Positions 1 to 10,182 of a DNA stretch of 64,000 nt are shown here, in pieces. Under the pieces are notes generated by a model. The model was not told where the DNA came from and searched no databases. It saw only the letters and a program-made list of their open reading frames with translations. The stretch lies in NCBI RefSeq assembly GCF_016906535.1, contig NC_057370.1, positions 3,224,001 through 3,288,000 on the forward strand, given 5' to 3'. Both the position numbers and the translations under genes were made by a program. Position 1 is the first letter of the stretch; each line of letters begins with the position of its first letter. This DNA is from Rhizoctonia solani (taxonomy: Eukaryota > Basidiomycota > Agaricomycetes > Cantharellales > Ceratobasidiaceae).

Positions 1-212
1 GATGGCTTGACCATATCACTAGTCCATTTACATCACAACCTCTCAACTACCTGGGCTAAAACTCGACTGGACTCCGTCTAAATCAACTCTACTCTATTAT
101 ACTATTAATCGCATCTATTCTTACGGACCTTTCCAGCCTCACCAACCTGCTCCCTAACCCTGCTCCTCAGCCCGTCCCTACGCATATATACTATAATCGC
201 GGCCCGAGATTC

Positions 213-729
213 ATGCGTCGTGGCCCAAGTCGCCTCATCTGGTTTGGTCTCGGCGGCATTGCAACCTACTGGTTCATCCAGTCAAGAGAACAAAAGCGTG
301 AGATGCTCATGAGCCAGGGTGCTGATACGCAACGCGCCGGACATTGCCACGCCGCCTGGGGATGGGGTCGCTGGGGAGACCATCGGCGCGAAATGAACGA
401 GGCGCAGCAAAAGATGGAAGACCATCGTCGTAAAGTCCAGGAACAGTTCGCGGACTTTGGAAACATCGGCGGTGACAAGGTACGTCCGCTTAGATCTCTC
501 CGAGTCGGCCATCTTTGTACTGACAGCTTCTCTCAGCTCGCTGATATGGCCGAGTCGAGTCTTGACTCTGTTATGAGCTCTGTGGTGGCGCTGAAGGCCG
601 TGAGTTCGTTTCAGCTGCCGTTTGTCGGTGCAATACTTACGGATCTGGTAACAGAAAATAGCAGAACAGCGAGCTGCATCGCAAGCTGCTCGAGCCGCGG
701 CGTCAAAGGAAGATCCTCGCCTCGTGTGA
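213..729 (+). CDS. Small single-pass membrane protein, family copy A, 5'-eroded
   Basis: Function unknown. Three exons (213-479, 537-599, 655-729) give about 134 aa. A short hydrophobic segment (RLIWFGLGGIATYWF) is followed by a basic, His/Trp-rich stretch (HCHAAWGWGRWGDHRREM) and an amphipathic helix with many Glu, Lys and Gln. It is a close paralogue of the gene at 33635. There the protein begins about 28 residues earlier, with MYPYGPFQP. Here the matching upstream DNA (about 115-210) is still recognisable, but the ATG reads ATC and a TAA interrupts the frame, so only the internal ATG at 213 is available. The middle exon is exactly 63 nt, as in the copies at 33635 and 50337. It may be a truncated but expressed gene or an early pseudogene. 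Confidence 0.6.
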
Positions 730-2748
730 CTGCGAAAACGTGGAGCTTAACCAGCACTATGTACTCTTAATCTCACTATATAATATACTATGTTCTATTT
801 TTAACGTTCTCTTTCTCATCGAATACAATCATAGAATACTACACCTTACACATCAGTTTAAACTTAGTTCATCCGAACAAAATTGTGAAAAATTAAAAGC
901 TTGAACACACTTCTATCGTGTCCCGGCCAGGAGCCGACAGGATAAGGCAACATAAAACGAGCTCGCAGCAATTTTACTGTTTCTCAAAAAACAGTTTGGT
1001 TTCAATGATAGTAAGGTCCCGCTGCGCTCAGTACTTCTCTCTACGCTAAAACTCGCATTGGTCTATTAGTTTCATGGAGACCCGAAGACCTAAATGACAT
1101 TTCAGCAGAGAAAGGAACCTCTTGACTAAGCGTACTAACAGGGATTGATCCGGATAACTCATCATTTCCCCTCGACCACCACGACTGCCTTTTGGTAAGA
1201 GCCTCAAAATGTCTTGTATTTTATTCAGGCTCTTTTGCACTTGGTCATATCGTATCTACCCTGATTCAACTGGCTTGTGTATTACGGGGGTTCAGACAAC
1301 TATAATCGAAGAGCACTACAGACTAGGCGCGCTCAAAGTCTGCTTGTCGCAGTGTATGGACGAAGCATGCTCTAGCTAACTGCGCTCTGGAAATTTCTTG
1401 CGAAGTTGTCCCTCTTTTAGCAAAAAAAAAGGACTACGATAGCCTAATAAACTTACTACCGCTCACGGCTTTACGCACTCCACCAAGTCCACAGTCGTGT
1501 TAGAACTAGACCCTGGGCTCCTTTCTCTCCGTGCACTTGAGTAACTCTGAAGAAACTGGAACTAGGGATCTTATGTAGAGCTCATTCTACAAACTTAAGA
1601 CGCTTAGACTGGAAATCTATAGCTAGCAAATACTCTGAATATCTCAAGCGGCTCTGAGGGCTTGCCCTGTTCCCCTTTTACCTTTCTGGCCTATTCAAAG
1701 TACCAAAAAGCATATAGACTCTTCAATAGAGAGATATACTTGCACTTATAATACGGTGATTGCAAAGTATACTCTTGGGTATGTCTCTAAATTGCATACG
1801 CATCTATAGCTCAATACATATACAATCTATCCACCCCATTTATAATTTATTCACTCCTTTCGAAGCAGGGCTCCATCACTTGCAACGACAGCCTTACTCT
1901 TGCGGATTCTTGAACCAGAGCGCTCGCTTCGGTCATCATGCGTCGCTAGACCCAGGATGATCTCCTCGTTTTCATACGCACATTATACCATAGTTATTAT
2001 TTAGAAATTTCCAGACACACCTTGTAGTCAACACAGTTCCCAAACTTGAGCGCAGCCAGTACATACGAACTCAGCCTAGGCCTACCTGTTAACAGGAGCC
2101 CCGTCAAATACCACCGTGCACCCTTCCTCTCCTCCGCCATTTACTTGAAACATAGGCTACCGAAAATGATGCGCTCGCGGAGCTCCTTCCGCCCTCGGCT
2201 TGCAATCTGATGTAAAGGACCAAGTGGACAAACGGCGGTAAACATCGTCTGATATTCCTAGCTTCTGCAATATTCTTCCGCGCTTCAGAGGTCTTTTATT
2301 CTTCTTACATACGCTGGCGTGTTACATAGCAAACCTTCACTGTCCTTAATGTGAACTGACCCTATCACGGGCCCATCATGTTCACGCGATTGATTGTGAG
2401 CGAGTGGCGGCGATGTTCCTTTGGAATCGTTGTTGCACATGTGCCATCCCATGACGAGCTATTTCCAAGGCGGCCCAGTCCTAAAACGGGCAAAGGTGAG
2501 CGTGTTCAAACATAACCTTGACACTCCTTTCACGACTCGGCATTCACGCAATTTTTATGCAATCATGTTCATTGTATGCAATACAAATCGACACGGATAT
2601 AACGTAACAATCAGACCCCCTCACTGAGGGGGAAGGTATCGAACCCATAAAACAAAACCATCAAGGACTTAGAGTAAGGGACATCACACCAGTCGAGGTG
2701 TCTCGTAAACCAAAAGAGAAAAAAAATCAGAGCGTAACGGAGTGATGT
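730..2748. other. Intergenic stretch, no supported gene
   Basis: About 2 kb of AT-leaning sequence with only short ORFs that lack recognisable domains or plausible splice chains. I see no RNA gene or repeat with confidence. Confidence 0.5.
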
Positions 2749-3868
2749 CTACTCAGAAACCGGAGCGACAGCGGGGGCAGGAGCAGCAACGGCACCGAGG
2801 TAGCGCTTGTGCATGCGTGAAGTCCAACCGGCGACGGCACTACGAGCATTGTGCTTGTTCGAACCAGAGGCGGGCTTGGCAGGATCAGCCTCGGAGCACC
2901 TCTTCTCTTCGTCTTTGGACTTGGTGTTGCCCGACTTGGGCTTGCTCGAACCGGAGTTAGGTTTGGTTGTGGTCGTCTCGTCATCATCGGAGGTGGAGTT
3001 GGCGCTTACAGTCCCTTTGACGGAACCGCCAGAAGCGAACTTGGCAACAGCAGGGCCGGGGAAGGGGTAGCTCTTGAGCTTGTTGAACACGTTGATGTGG
3101 ATACCCTTGTCGTCGAGGAGTAAGCGCCAGGAAACTTGGCGGTCGAGACGCCGCTGAGGAAGTTAGAGCCTCCAGCACCATTCTTGACATTAAACTGGAT
3201 ACAGTTGCCGTAAAACTCGACACCGCCACGCTTATCAGCCAAGTGAAGGGCGATAATCTCACTGCGCATCAGATATTGTCCGCTGGGAATGTTCTTGGGG
3301 ATCGTAACGCTATGCGCGCCACCAGTCGCTGAAAGACAATTCAGCAACATGTACATGTATAGTATATAAGATCATACTTACTGAGGTCAGCCTGACCCAC
3401 TTGCCGTTGCTCTTCAAGCCATCTTGAGCAACCTTGAACCACTGAGCGTTGGCGGGGTTGAACTTGTCAGCGGTTTGACCCTCAGGAACCTTGGTCATGT
3501 AGGTCATAAGAGGGCCAAGATCGTGGTCCCAGGCGTCACCGGGATGGTCGTCCCAAGTCATCGTAATCTTGGAACCGGCATCAACATCGGCAATGAGGGC
3601 CGCGTTCTTGGCGTCGCGGCCACAGGTCATGCCGGGGCCGTTGACATCCTTGTAGGGGCTAGTAGTAGAGATTTGGCGAATGGGCGATTTGATCTTTGGA
3701 CCTCCGGCAACCGGGCCTTTGTAGGACTTTCCATTGGCAGTAAGCACTGTACAGAAAAATGAGATTTATCCAGAATATCTTGGCGTAATACTTACCACCA
3801 ATATAACCATGAGCACTGACACTCGACACAGCGAGTGCCATAGCAGACAATACAGACGAGAACAACAT
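2749..3868 (-). CDS. AA9 lytic polysaccharide monooxygenase (GH61), copy A, frame-disrupted
   Basis: Copper-dependent oxidative cleavage of cellulose or related glucans outside the cell. Exons 3796-3868, 3382-3746 and 2749-3328. A 19-residue signal peptide ends ...SVSA before HGYIG, which places the copper-binding His1 at the mature N terminus. The second copper His lies in AWDHDLGPLMTYM. The third motif is ALHLADKRGGVEFYGNC, in which the family's usual Gln is Glu. A Ser/Thr/Lys-rich tail ends in AGWTSRMHKR. Two frame breaks are visible, near 3391-3400 and 3112-3122; each is explained by one missing base, since the protein sense resumes at once in the next frame (PGAY then GIHINVF). Either a recent pseudogene or two assembly errors. 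Paralogue of the gene at 5954. Confidence 0.85.
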
Positions 3869-4091
3869 TGTAGGACAGAAAAAACTCAGATACTCGAAGC
3901 AGGGGTAGGTTTCAATTCAGTCGTGCAAAGAATGAAAGCTTGTACTAGCGAACGTTGCAACCTGAAACGAGAGCGTTGCGATCGATGGTAAGGTACTTGA
4001 AGCCGAGACCGAGAAGAGGGTGAGGATGAGGAGGATGAGACGAGGTCGGGGAGGAGAGTGAGACACGGAACTCAGTCCTCTGGCTATTTTA

Positions 4092-4098
4092 TTTTATA
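4092..4098 (-). promoter_or_regulatory. TATA box of AA9 copy A
   Basis: Minus-strand TATAAAA about 220 nt before the ATG at 3868. It is followed by a pyrimidine-rich leader rich in CTC/TCC, typical of a fungal 5' UTR. Inferred from position and sequence only. Confidence 0.45.
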
Positions 4099-5953
4099 CC
4101 TTCGAGTTCGGAGCGGAAGCAAGTCCCGTATTAGGGCGGTCTTGGCGTCGATCCACGCAATGTGGTTTCATTTCCAATTGCGGCGTCGGGAGTGCTATAT
4201 GAGTTTGTATGTATTGATTACAAAGGGAAGGGCGGTGCGATCAAAACTCATATAAACAATTGGAAGCGATGTGGCCCGGAGAAAGGGTCGGCGAATGCTG
4301 GCTCAACCTAGCCGGGTCGATGCAGAAGGGTATGTGTCATGCCGACGAACTTGCCTTGCGATGTCAGGCCGTTATGCGGCGGGAGAGCATTATTGCCTTG
4401 TGTATAACAATAATCCGAAATTCCCAGGGGACAAAAGAGGAACCTATCCGTAATTCAATTCAAATCTTTAACCTTCCAGAGCCATGCCTAATTCAGGTTA
4501 TACATCACTTGTGAAAGCAGTCGTTACCACTCAAAGAGGAGATAATCATTTCCGACCTAAATCCCCATGAAACTCTGTCTTGCCGAAACTGACCCATCCA
4601 GCCGTTGTCGGCGGCGCGCTCCACCGCCAAGCGTTTTTCTCGTTCCAAAAGAGGTAAATTAGACTTTAGATGCGCCTCTGGTATCATAGCGACCCTTTTT
4701 TTTTCTGCCAGATGGATCATGCACAAAGTTGCTCACTGGCGAGAAGGAATGACGGAAAGCCCTGAAAAAGGCACCTCCGACACAGGCACTTTGATACCCT
4801 GTTTATAACCCTCTTAAGCGCTGCCGCCCTGATCGGTGTCGTGAATCGACTCGCTCGAGCGTATCCGATTCAAATAGATTTGCAGAGCTACGAGCCAACT
4901 GAATGTCTATACTGTCTTGTGTGGAATGGGCTTCAAGGGGAGGGGAGGGTATCTAACTGGGCCACCCATATCAGACGATGGTAGAACATTCCGCCAGGGA
5001 GCTATGTGCGCATGATGCAATCACAGTTTTGTGTACCCCTCATCCTCCCCACACCCTGACCCTGATTTAATAACATAAAACATGCCACCGGACAACATCA
5101 AGAGACCCTCATGCTATTCGTCAAACCCACCCAGGATGGTATTATAAACCAAGCCACGGCGTTGTAGTCCAACCGGTCCAATACCCAATATGTATATGCA
5201 TTCCGGGATTTTAGGCGTTTAGTATTAGCCGAATAGATTTCATGTTCATCACCAGTTGCAGCTCCCATCACATAGCCCCACCGCATAAGTCCACGGTTTA
5301 CCCACATCTGTCAGCGTGCATCGCCTGGCGCTAGGCCTTTCTCTCTCATCCCCATGGGACAAACCGAATCCACGACAAGCCCGGCGCCTTTCTCCGCGAT
5401 CGAAATGAATCTGCTCCCTGTCCAAGAAAATTGAAGGCTTTTTTCATAATGTATAGCCACCGGATAGTCTGAATTGGTTTGCTTGTGTCTCGTTTCATTT
5501 CGCTTGCACTTGTATGCGATTGGTGCTGTTTGTGCATACATGTACAGTCTTATCTGAGTTGAACGAGTCTCATTCATTTGTAGACAAATGGCTCTGATAC
5601 CCTCTATACTGTGCATCAGAAAAAAACGCCGATTTGTGAACCCGATAGCTTCTCGCATTAATTTCAGGACAATCCCATCTTCCATAAATCACGTTAAAAC
5701 CACTTCATTTGTATACAATACAAAAAGCAGTAAATCATAGATACAGTAAAACCAACTGTCTCACCAGAGACATAAAGACCAGCGTGTGCACAGCATTCAG
5801 AAAAAAAGGAGCTCGACAACACCCATCTAGGCGAGTCATCCACAAAGAAGATAAGAAAAGACAGAGAGGGGAGAGAAAAGACAGCTTGGGTCATAAAGAG
5901 CGCGGTTACAGAAGCTCCTATAGGAGTCTAGATGAACGTGACGAATGGGGGAT
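4099..5953. other. Intergenic between the two AA9 genes
   Basis: Upstream region of AA9 copy A and downstream region of copy B. No ORF here has a domain or convincing splice structure, and no repeats were recognised. Confidence 0.45.
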
Positions 5954-7159
5954 TTACTTGCGAGGGGCACCGATGATGCGTTTCTCCATGCGAGACGTCC
6001 AAGAGCGGATATGTCCACGGCGGTCGTTGTGGTACGGCTTGTGGGACTTGCCAGTAGGCTTACCATACTTGCTCGTGGATGTAGGGGTGGCCGACTCGGA
6101 CTCGGTAGCGGATTCATCATCATCACCTGTGCACTCTTCAGTCGCGGTCGGCTCCGGAGCAGCCGACGAAGAGGTAGGGTCCTCGCTGCCGCACTCGTCA
6201 TCGTCGTCAGGTTCGCCAGTAGAAGTAGGCTCGACGGGTTTAGAAGAGGAAGTCTTGGTCGGGGCCGAGGAAGATTCAGTCGTGGTAGTGTCAGGCTCAG
6301 TCGTGTTTCCAGTGTTGGCAAACGTCGCAATAGCGGGGCCGGGGAATTTGTATTTGAAACCATTGTCAAAGACCTTGGGGACATAAATGCCAGGGTTCGA
6401 AGCGTCGTACGCGCCGGGGAAGCGGACGGTCTCGGAGGCGGTGGTCTTGGCAGTGCCGGTGCCGCCAGTAACTTTCAGCTGGAAGCAGCTAGTGTAAAAC
6501 TCGGCGCCGCCTTTGTTGTCTGCAAGGTGGAGAGCAATGATTTCGTGACGCATTATATAATCACCGTCCTCGAGTTCCTTTGGGATGGGGATGGACATGG
6601 TCGTTCCGAGTTTCACTACGTCACCTTGTTAATCATTGTTCGAATAGGGCAGAACTTGGATACTCACTCAAGCGCTCGAGATACCACTTCTTGCCTTCCT
6701 GGCCTTCTTGGTGGACCTTGAAAAAGTCACCCTTGGACGCATCAAACTTGTCCGCAGTTTGACCAGCCGGAACCTTGGCCATCCAAGTGATAAGTGGACC
6801 CATTTCATGGGGCCAGGCTTGGTTCGGGTGGGCAACCCAAGAGAGCGTAAGGTCGGAGCCAGCGGTGATAGGTGCGACGACAGAGGCGAGCTGGGATTTT
6901 TCTCCGCATGTAATGCCAGAGCCCTTGGGGTTCTTGTACGGATCAATGGTACTGATACGACGGATTGGAGACTTGGGGTTTGTCTCGCCCGGAATAGGCC
7001 CATTGTAGGTCTTGCCATCAGCAATGATCTCTGAAATACAATGCGTTAATATCCAGATAAAAGGGAAGAATGGTAAATAAGCGTACTGTCTACATAACCA
7101 TGAGCATTAACGCCAGCCGCTGCGAGCGCGACAAACGATACAAGCGAAGAGAACAACAT
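5954..7159 (-). CDS. AA9 lytic polysaccharide monooxygenase (GH61), copy B
   Basis: Secreted copper monooxygenase acting on crystalline polysaccharide. Exons 7087-7159, 6668-7030 and 5954-6615 join in phase to an intact 365-aa protein. The signal peptide MLFSSLVSFVALAAAGVNA is followed by HGYVDK, giving His1. The second copper His is in AWPHEMGPLITWM. The third-ligand region reads RHEIIALHLADNKGGAEFYT: the HX8QXY motif has Glu in place of Gln. FPGAY and NPGIYV are the usual C-terminal AA9 landmarks. After about residue 260 the chain becomes a Thr/Ser/Pro/Asp-rich linker with no cellulose-binding module, ending SWTSRMEKRIIGAPRK. A TATA-like TATTATAA lies at about 7255-7262. It is the intact sister of the gene at 2749 and uses the same intron positions. 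Confidence 0.92.
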
Positions 7160-7766
7160 GTTGATGATATTAAGACCAAAGACTCAGTCGTTCAAAGAGA
7201 GTAGTCAATTAACTAGAGAGCGAGTCGAAAAGACTATATCAGGCGAGCAGAAACTTATAATACGAACTGAGGGCGGGTAGAGAGGCGGGGAGGGGGAGGG
7301 AAAAAAAAAAAGGAAAGTAACGATTACTTGCCCGCACCGCGCCAATTTATACAATCAGAGATGCCAGATGATACACACTTCGGACTGGCAAATCCAGCAA
7401 TCGAAGTATGACCTCATCACTTTTCCGCCAAGTTTCCCGAATCCACTCCAAAAATAACCGGATCAACCATGAATTCGAGTCGGCACAACTCACCTTTGTC
7501 ATCGGCGACCATCAGTGAAATCCTACCCATAATTTGCACATTTATACCAGTCTTCGACTTGACAACCGACGTCGGTACACTACGCTAATTAGTACAGTGT
7601 ACGCTACGGCCTCTAATTGCGCAGTTCCGTACTCCTTCGGCAACGAGCGTCGCAACCCCCCACATCATCCCCGCCATCCCATAGGCTTCTGCTCCACAAG
7701 CCTTAAATTCAAACACGAACTACTGTGTTGATACGTTACATCCCTTGATATTAATCGATTGCTACC

Positions 7767-8400
7767 ATGTCTCTCAACTGGGTGATGCTCGATGAACGGA
7801 AAAAGCCTGTTCCTCTCCCGGACGAGCGTAACATCTCGACAGTCCCAAACGCTCAACTCACAGTGCACATTCCCAACTCAAGCGACAACGGCACGAACCT
7901 GATTCAAACAATCACAGCATCCGGCGACGTCTGGCTCACTTCTGACCGGGTAAGCCATCGTGGATTCGGGAAATCCACACTGTCATTTGTACCGAACTGA
8001 TCTAGCAAAGTTTGTGTTTGTAGCCGCGCCAGAATCCCAATCCACGTCTTTGGGCTTATTCGCGCTTGTTTCACAGGTGATCTCGTCAGCTCCGGCAAAT
8101 GAAACTTCTGGCACGAAGCTAGAAACACTCTCTTTGCCGTGGCTTTCGGTTTTATCCACTTCGTTTGCCCAACCGTACTTTGGTGCGAATTACCTCGCGA
8201 TGGACGTTCGGCCAGCCGAAGGGGGTGGTTTGGTACTGGGAACCAAGGTTGAAGTACGATTAACCGATAGGGGCATGTTTGAGTTCATCAATATGGTAGA
8301 GGGGATACGAAACAAGGCGATAGAGAGGGCAAGGGATGCAAGGTTGGGGGAGCCACTGCGTGAGTTTAGGATTTACAGATATGATGCTGCGTCTTTTTGA
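7767..8400 (+). CDS. WBP2-like GRAM-domain protein
   Basis: Two exons (7767-7949, 8011-8400) give 190 aa. The chain follows the layout of WW-domain-binding protein 2. An N-terminal beta region reads GDVWLTSDR then FVFVAA across the intron. LSLPWLSVLS is followed by the hallmark PYFGANYLAMDVRPAEGGG and a final amphipathic helix (MFEFINMVEGIRNKAIERA). In animals WBP2 is a transcriptional cofactor with a lipid-binding-type GRAM fold; the fungal role is unknown. No PPxY motif is seen, so WW-domain binding is not supported. The acceptor after CAAAG was chosen because it alone keeps the frame open and restores the family pattern. Confidence 0.75.
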
Positions 8401-9786
8401 CCATGATTTGTATACAGCAATTTACAACCAGCCTCAGCCTAGCGTTGCTCCACCTACGGACGACCTCCCACCAGGCTACACTGCCTAGGATTTATTCAAT
8501 ACGAGGTCTCGCGAACCAGAAACTTCTATACGGTGTATCAGCTCTATATATTAATTTAATAGGTATGAACAAGGTTATAGTTGCTCTTGGATATGTCATT
8601 CGTTGTCATGAGGGCTTATGGGATACGAATACTCCGACACCGGAGTTGCCTATTCCCTTACCTTGTACAGGTACGTGCCTGATAGATGAATTCTCTTTGT
8701 ATGATACCATGGAGACATCACCGAAACTACCTGGATGCATGGCCCATTAGCATATCTTTGCCGAACTGGGTTGCGAGTCGCATCAAGTACGTGAAATCCA
8801 TGCGGTCCTAGTTATCAGGCTAACTCAACAAAAATACCACGGAAAAATGTCTCTTTGGTGCTCTCGTGAAAAATGTGCAAGATCTGACGAGGTTGCGGTA
8901 GCCTCGATATGGGGTTTAGCCAAAGGAATTTACTTCACCTACATTCGCGCCTAACTATGATGACGTCAGCATTTTCCTCCTGGGTGAAGGTTGGGAGGCG
9001 CACATGATACACACATTGACAGGATGTCCATCCAATGTCAGGGGCCGAAACGACTTGTGCGTATACTACCATGTTACTTCTCTCAACCTATTGTTACCTT
9101 GTGTATATCCATGCAATACAAGTGGCGTGCGTAACCAAGTGTTTCGAAGTATTGAGATAATGCATAGGTATCTGATCTATTCAACGGATTTTGTATTGGG
9201 AAGTCTTGATTTTGAGGACTAAGGATTGGCCTGAGCTCAATTAATGGCAGAGATATCCTGGCACGATAGGCTAGTTGATATTTTCGATGGGTTGCGGTGG
9301 TGTGGACTGGGCGGTGCCTTATCAACCTTTACCATGCCTATGCTTCTTACCATCATGGCCCCATCGCTTTACAATTACAGAGAAATAAATTTTGCGACGC
9401 TTTCAATAGAATTGGCCTTGATATTCTCTTAGAGTCTCTCATCATGGTTGGCAGTGGGGCTATATATTGCAAGATACATGATCTGTATGAGGTAGAAGTA
9501 GAAAGCACCCAAGAGTGGGATAAAAAAGGCACCAAGTCAGTAGACGTGGTTTTAGTCTCAGTAATCGTACTGCAGTAATGGTCAAAATGCGAACAAGTAT
9601 CAAACGCGCATGGAGAGAGAGACTCATTTTGAATTATCGTTTTATCAAAGTTATAATTGACCTCTTTCCTATGTACTTCAAGCTAATGTCTTATCCAGAG
9701 ACAAACATAGATTAGCATACTTAAGAGACAACGGGGACGATGGTGAACCTGTTTGGTGGGTATATGCGCGCATTTATCCAATTAGA
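8401..9786. other. Intergenic stretch, no supported gene
   Basis: About 1.4 kb between the WBP2-like gene and the solo LTR. Short ORFs only, none with a recognisable domain. Confidence 0.45.
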
Positions 9787-9791
9787 GTAAC
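9787..9791. repeat. Left target-site duplication (GTAAC) of solo LTR
   Basis: GTAAC at 9787-9791 is repeated exactly at 10070-10074 on the other side of the LTR. This is the 5-bp duplication expected from a retroviral-type integrase. Confidence 0.8.
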
Positions 9792-10069
9792 TGTAGAAAG
9801 AAGTTATAGATGTATATAGAAACAAATATATATTAATGTCTAACTAATTACAAAGTGTGAACGAGAGTGATATTAAGTGAGAATGAGATGAGTCGTTAGG
9901 AGGCAGAATTGGCCCCCTTATATACCCGCGAACAAACCAGTCGAGCCACTTATAGGGGTGACGCGTACTTACTGCGCATTACTGCGCATGGAGCTTATTG
10001 GCTAATTCACGCTGACTCGGTTACATGGAAGATACTAGATTATTCTAGTACATACAAGTTATTTCTACA
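9792..10069 (-). mobile_element. Solo LTR of an LTR retrotransposon (278 bp)
   Basis: Read on the minus strand it starts TGTAGAAA and ends TTTCTACA, a perfect 8-bp inverted terminal repeat with the TG...CA ends of LTRs. It contains a GTATATAAGG TATA box followed by a transcript-start-like region. It is flanked by an exact 5-bp duplication, GTAAC. No gag, pol or second LTR adjoins it, so the element was probably lost by LTR-LTR recombination. Size and ends fit Ty1/Copia-type elements, but LTRs alone do not prove the superfamily. Confidence 0.85.
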
Positions 10070-10074
10070 GTAAC
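10070..10074. repeat. Right target-site duplication (GTAAC) of solo LTR
   Basis: Exact copy of 9787-9791, immediately following the LTR terminus. Confidence 0.8.
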
Positions 10075-10118
10075 TATTTGCCGAGTGGCAACTACCCCTT
10101 TCCAAACTCGTATTATAA

Positions 10119-10147
10119 CACGTGATTCACTGATTGTTGTAGCCACT
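10119..10147 (+). promoter_or_regulatory. Conserved promoter block of the Gag/eIF4A fusion genes, copy 1
   Basis: CACGTGA (10119-10125) lies 14 nt before TAGCCACT (10140-10147), which lies 35 nt before the ATG. The same two words in the same order precede copy 2 (about 22285-22316) and copy 3 (about 25227-25253), although the sequence around them has diverged. CACGTG is an E-box-type site; TAGCCACT may mark the transcript start. Inference from three-way conservation. Confidence 0.5.
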
Positions 10148-10182
10148 AGTACCCCTATTGATCAACCACTCCCACATGCACC

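Noticed and set aside
2600..2650. tRNA-like T-loop (GGTTCGATACC on the minus strand)
   Set aside because: No matching acceptor, D or anticodon stems could be paired around it.
4505..5685. Several minus-strand ORFs of 70-124 codons
   Set aside because: No domain, signal peptide, splice pattern or codon bias supports them.
5709..6721. Plus-strand ORFs of 225 and 258 codons opposite AA9 copy B
   Set aside because: Shadows of the AA9 coding exon and its low-complexity tail; all AA9 motifs are on the minus strand.
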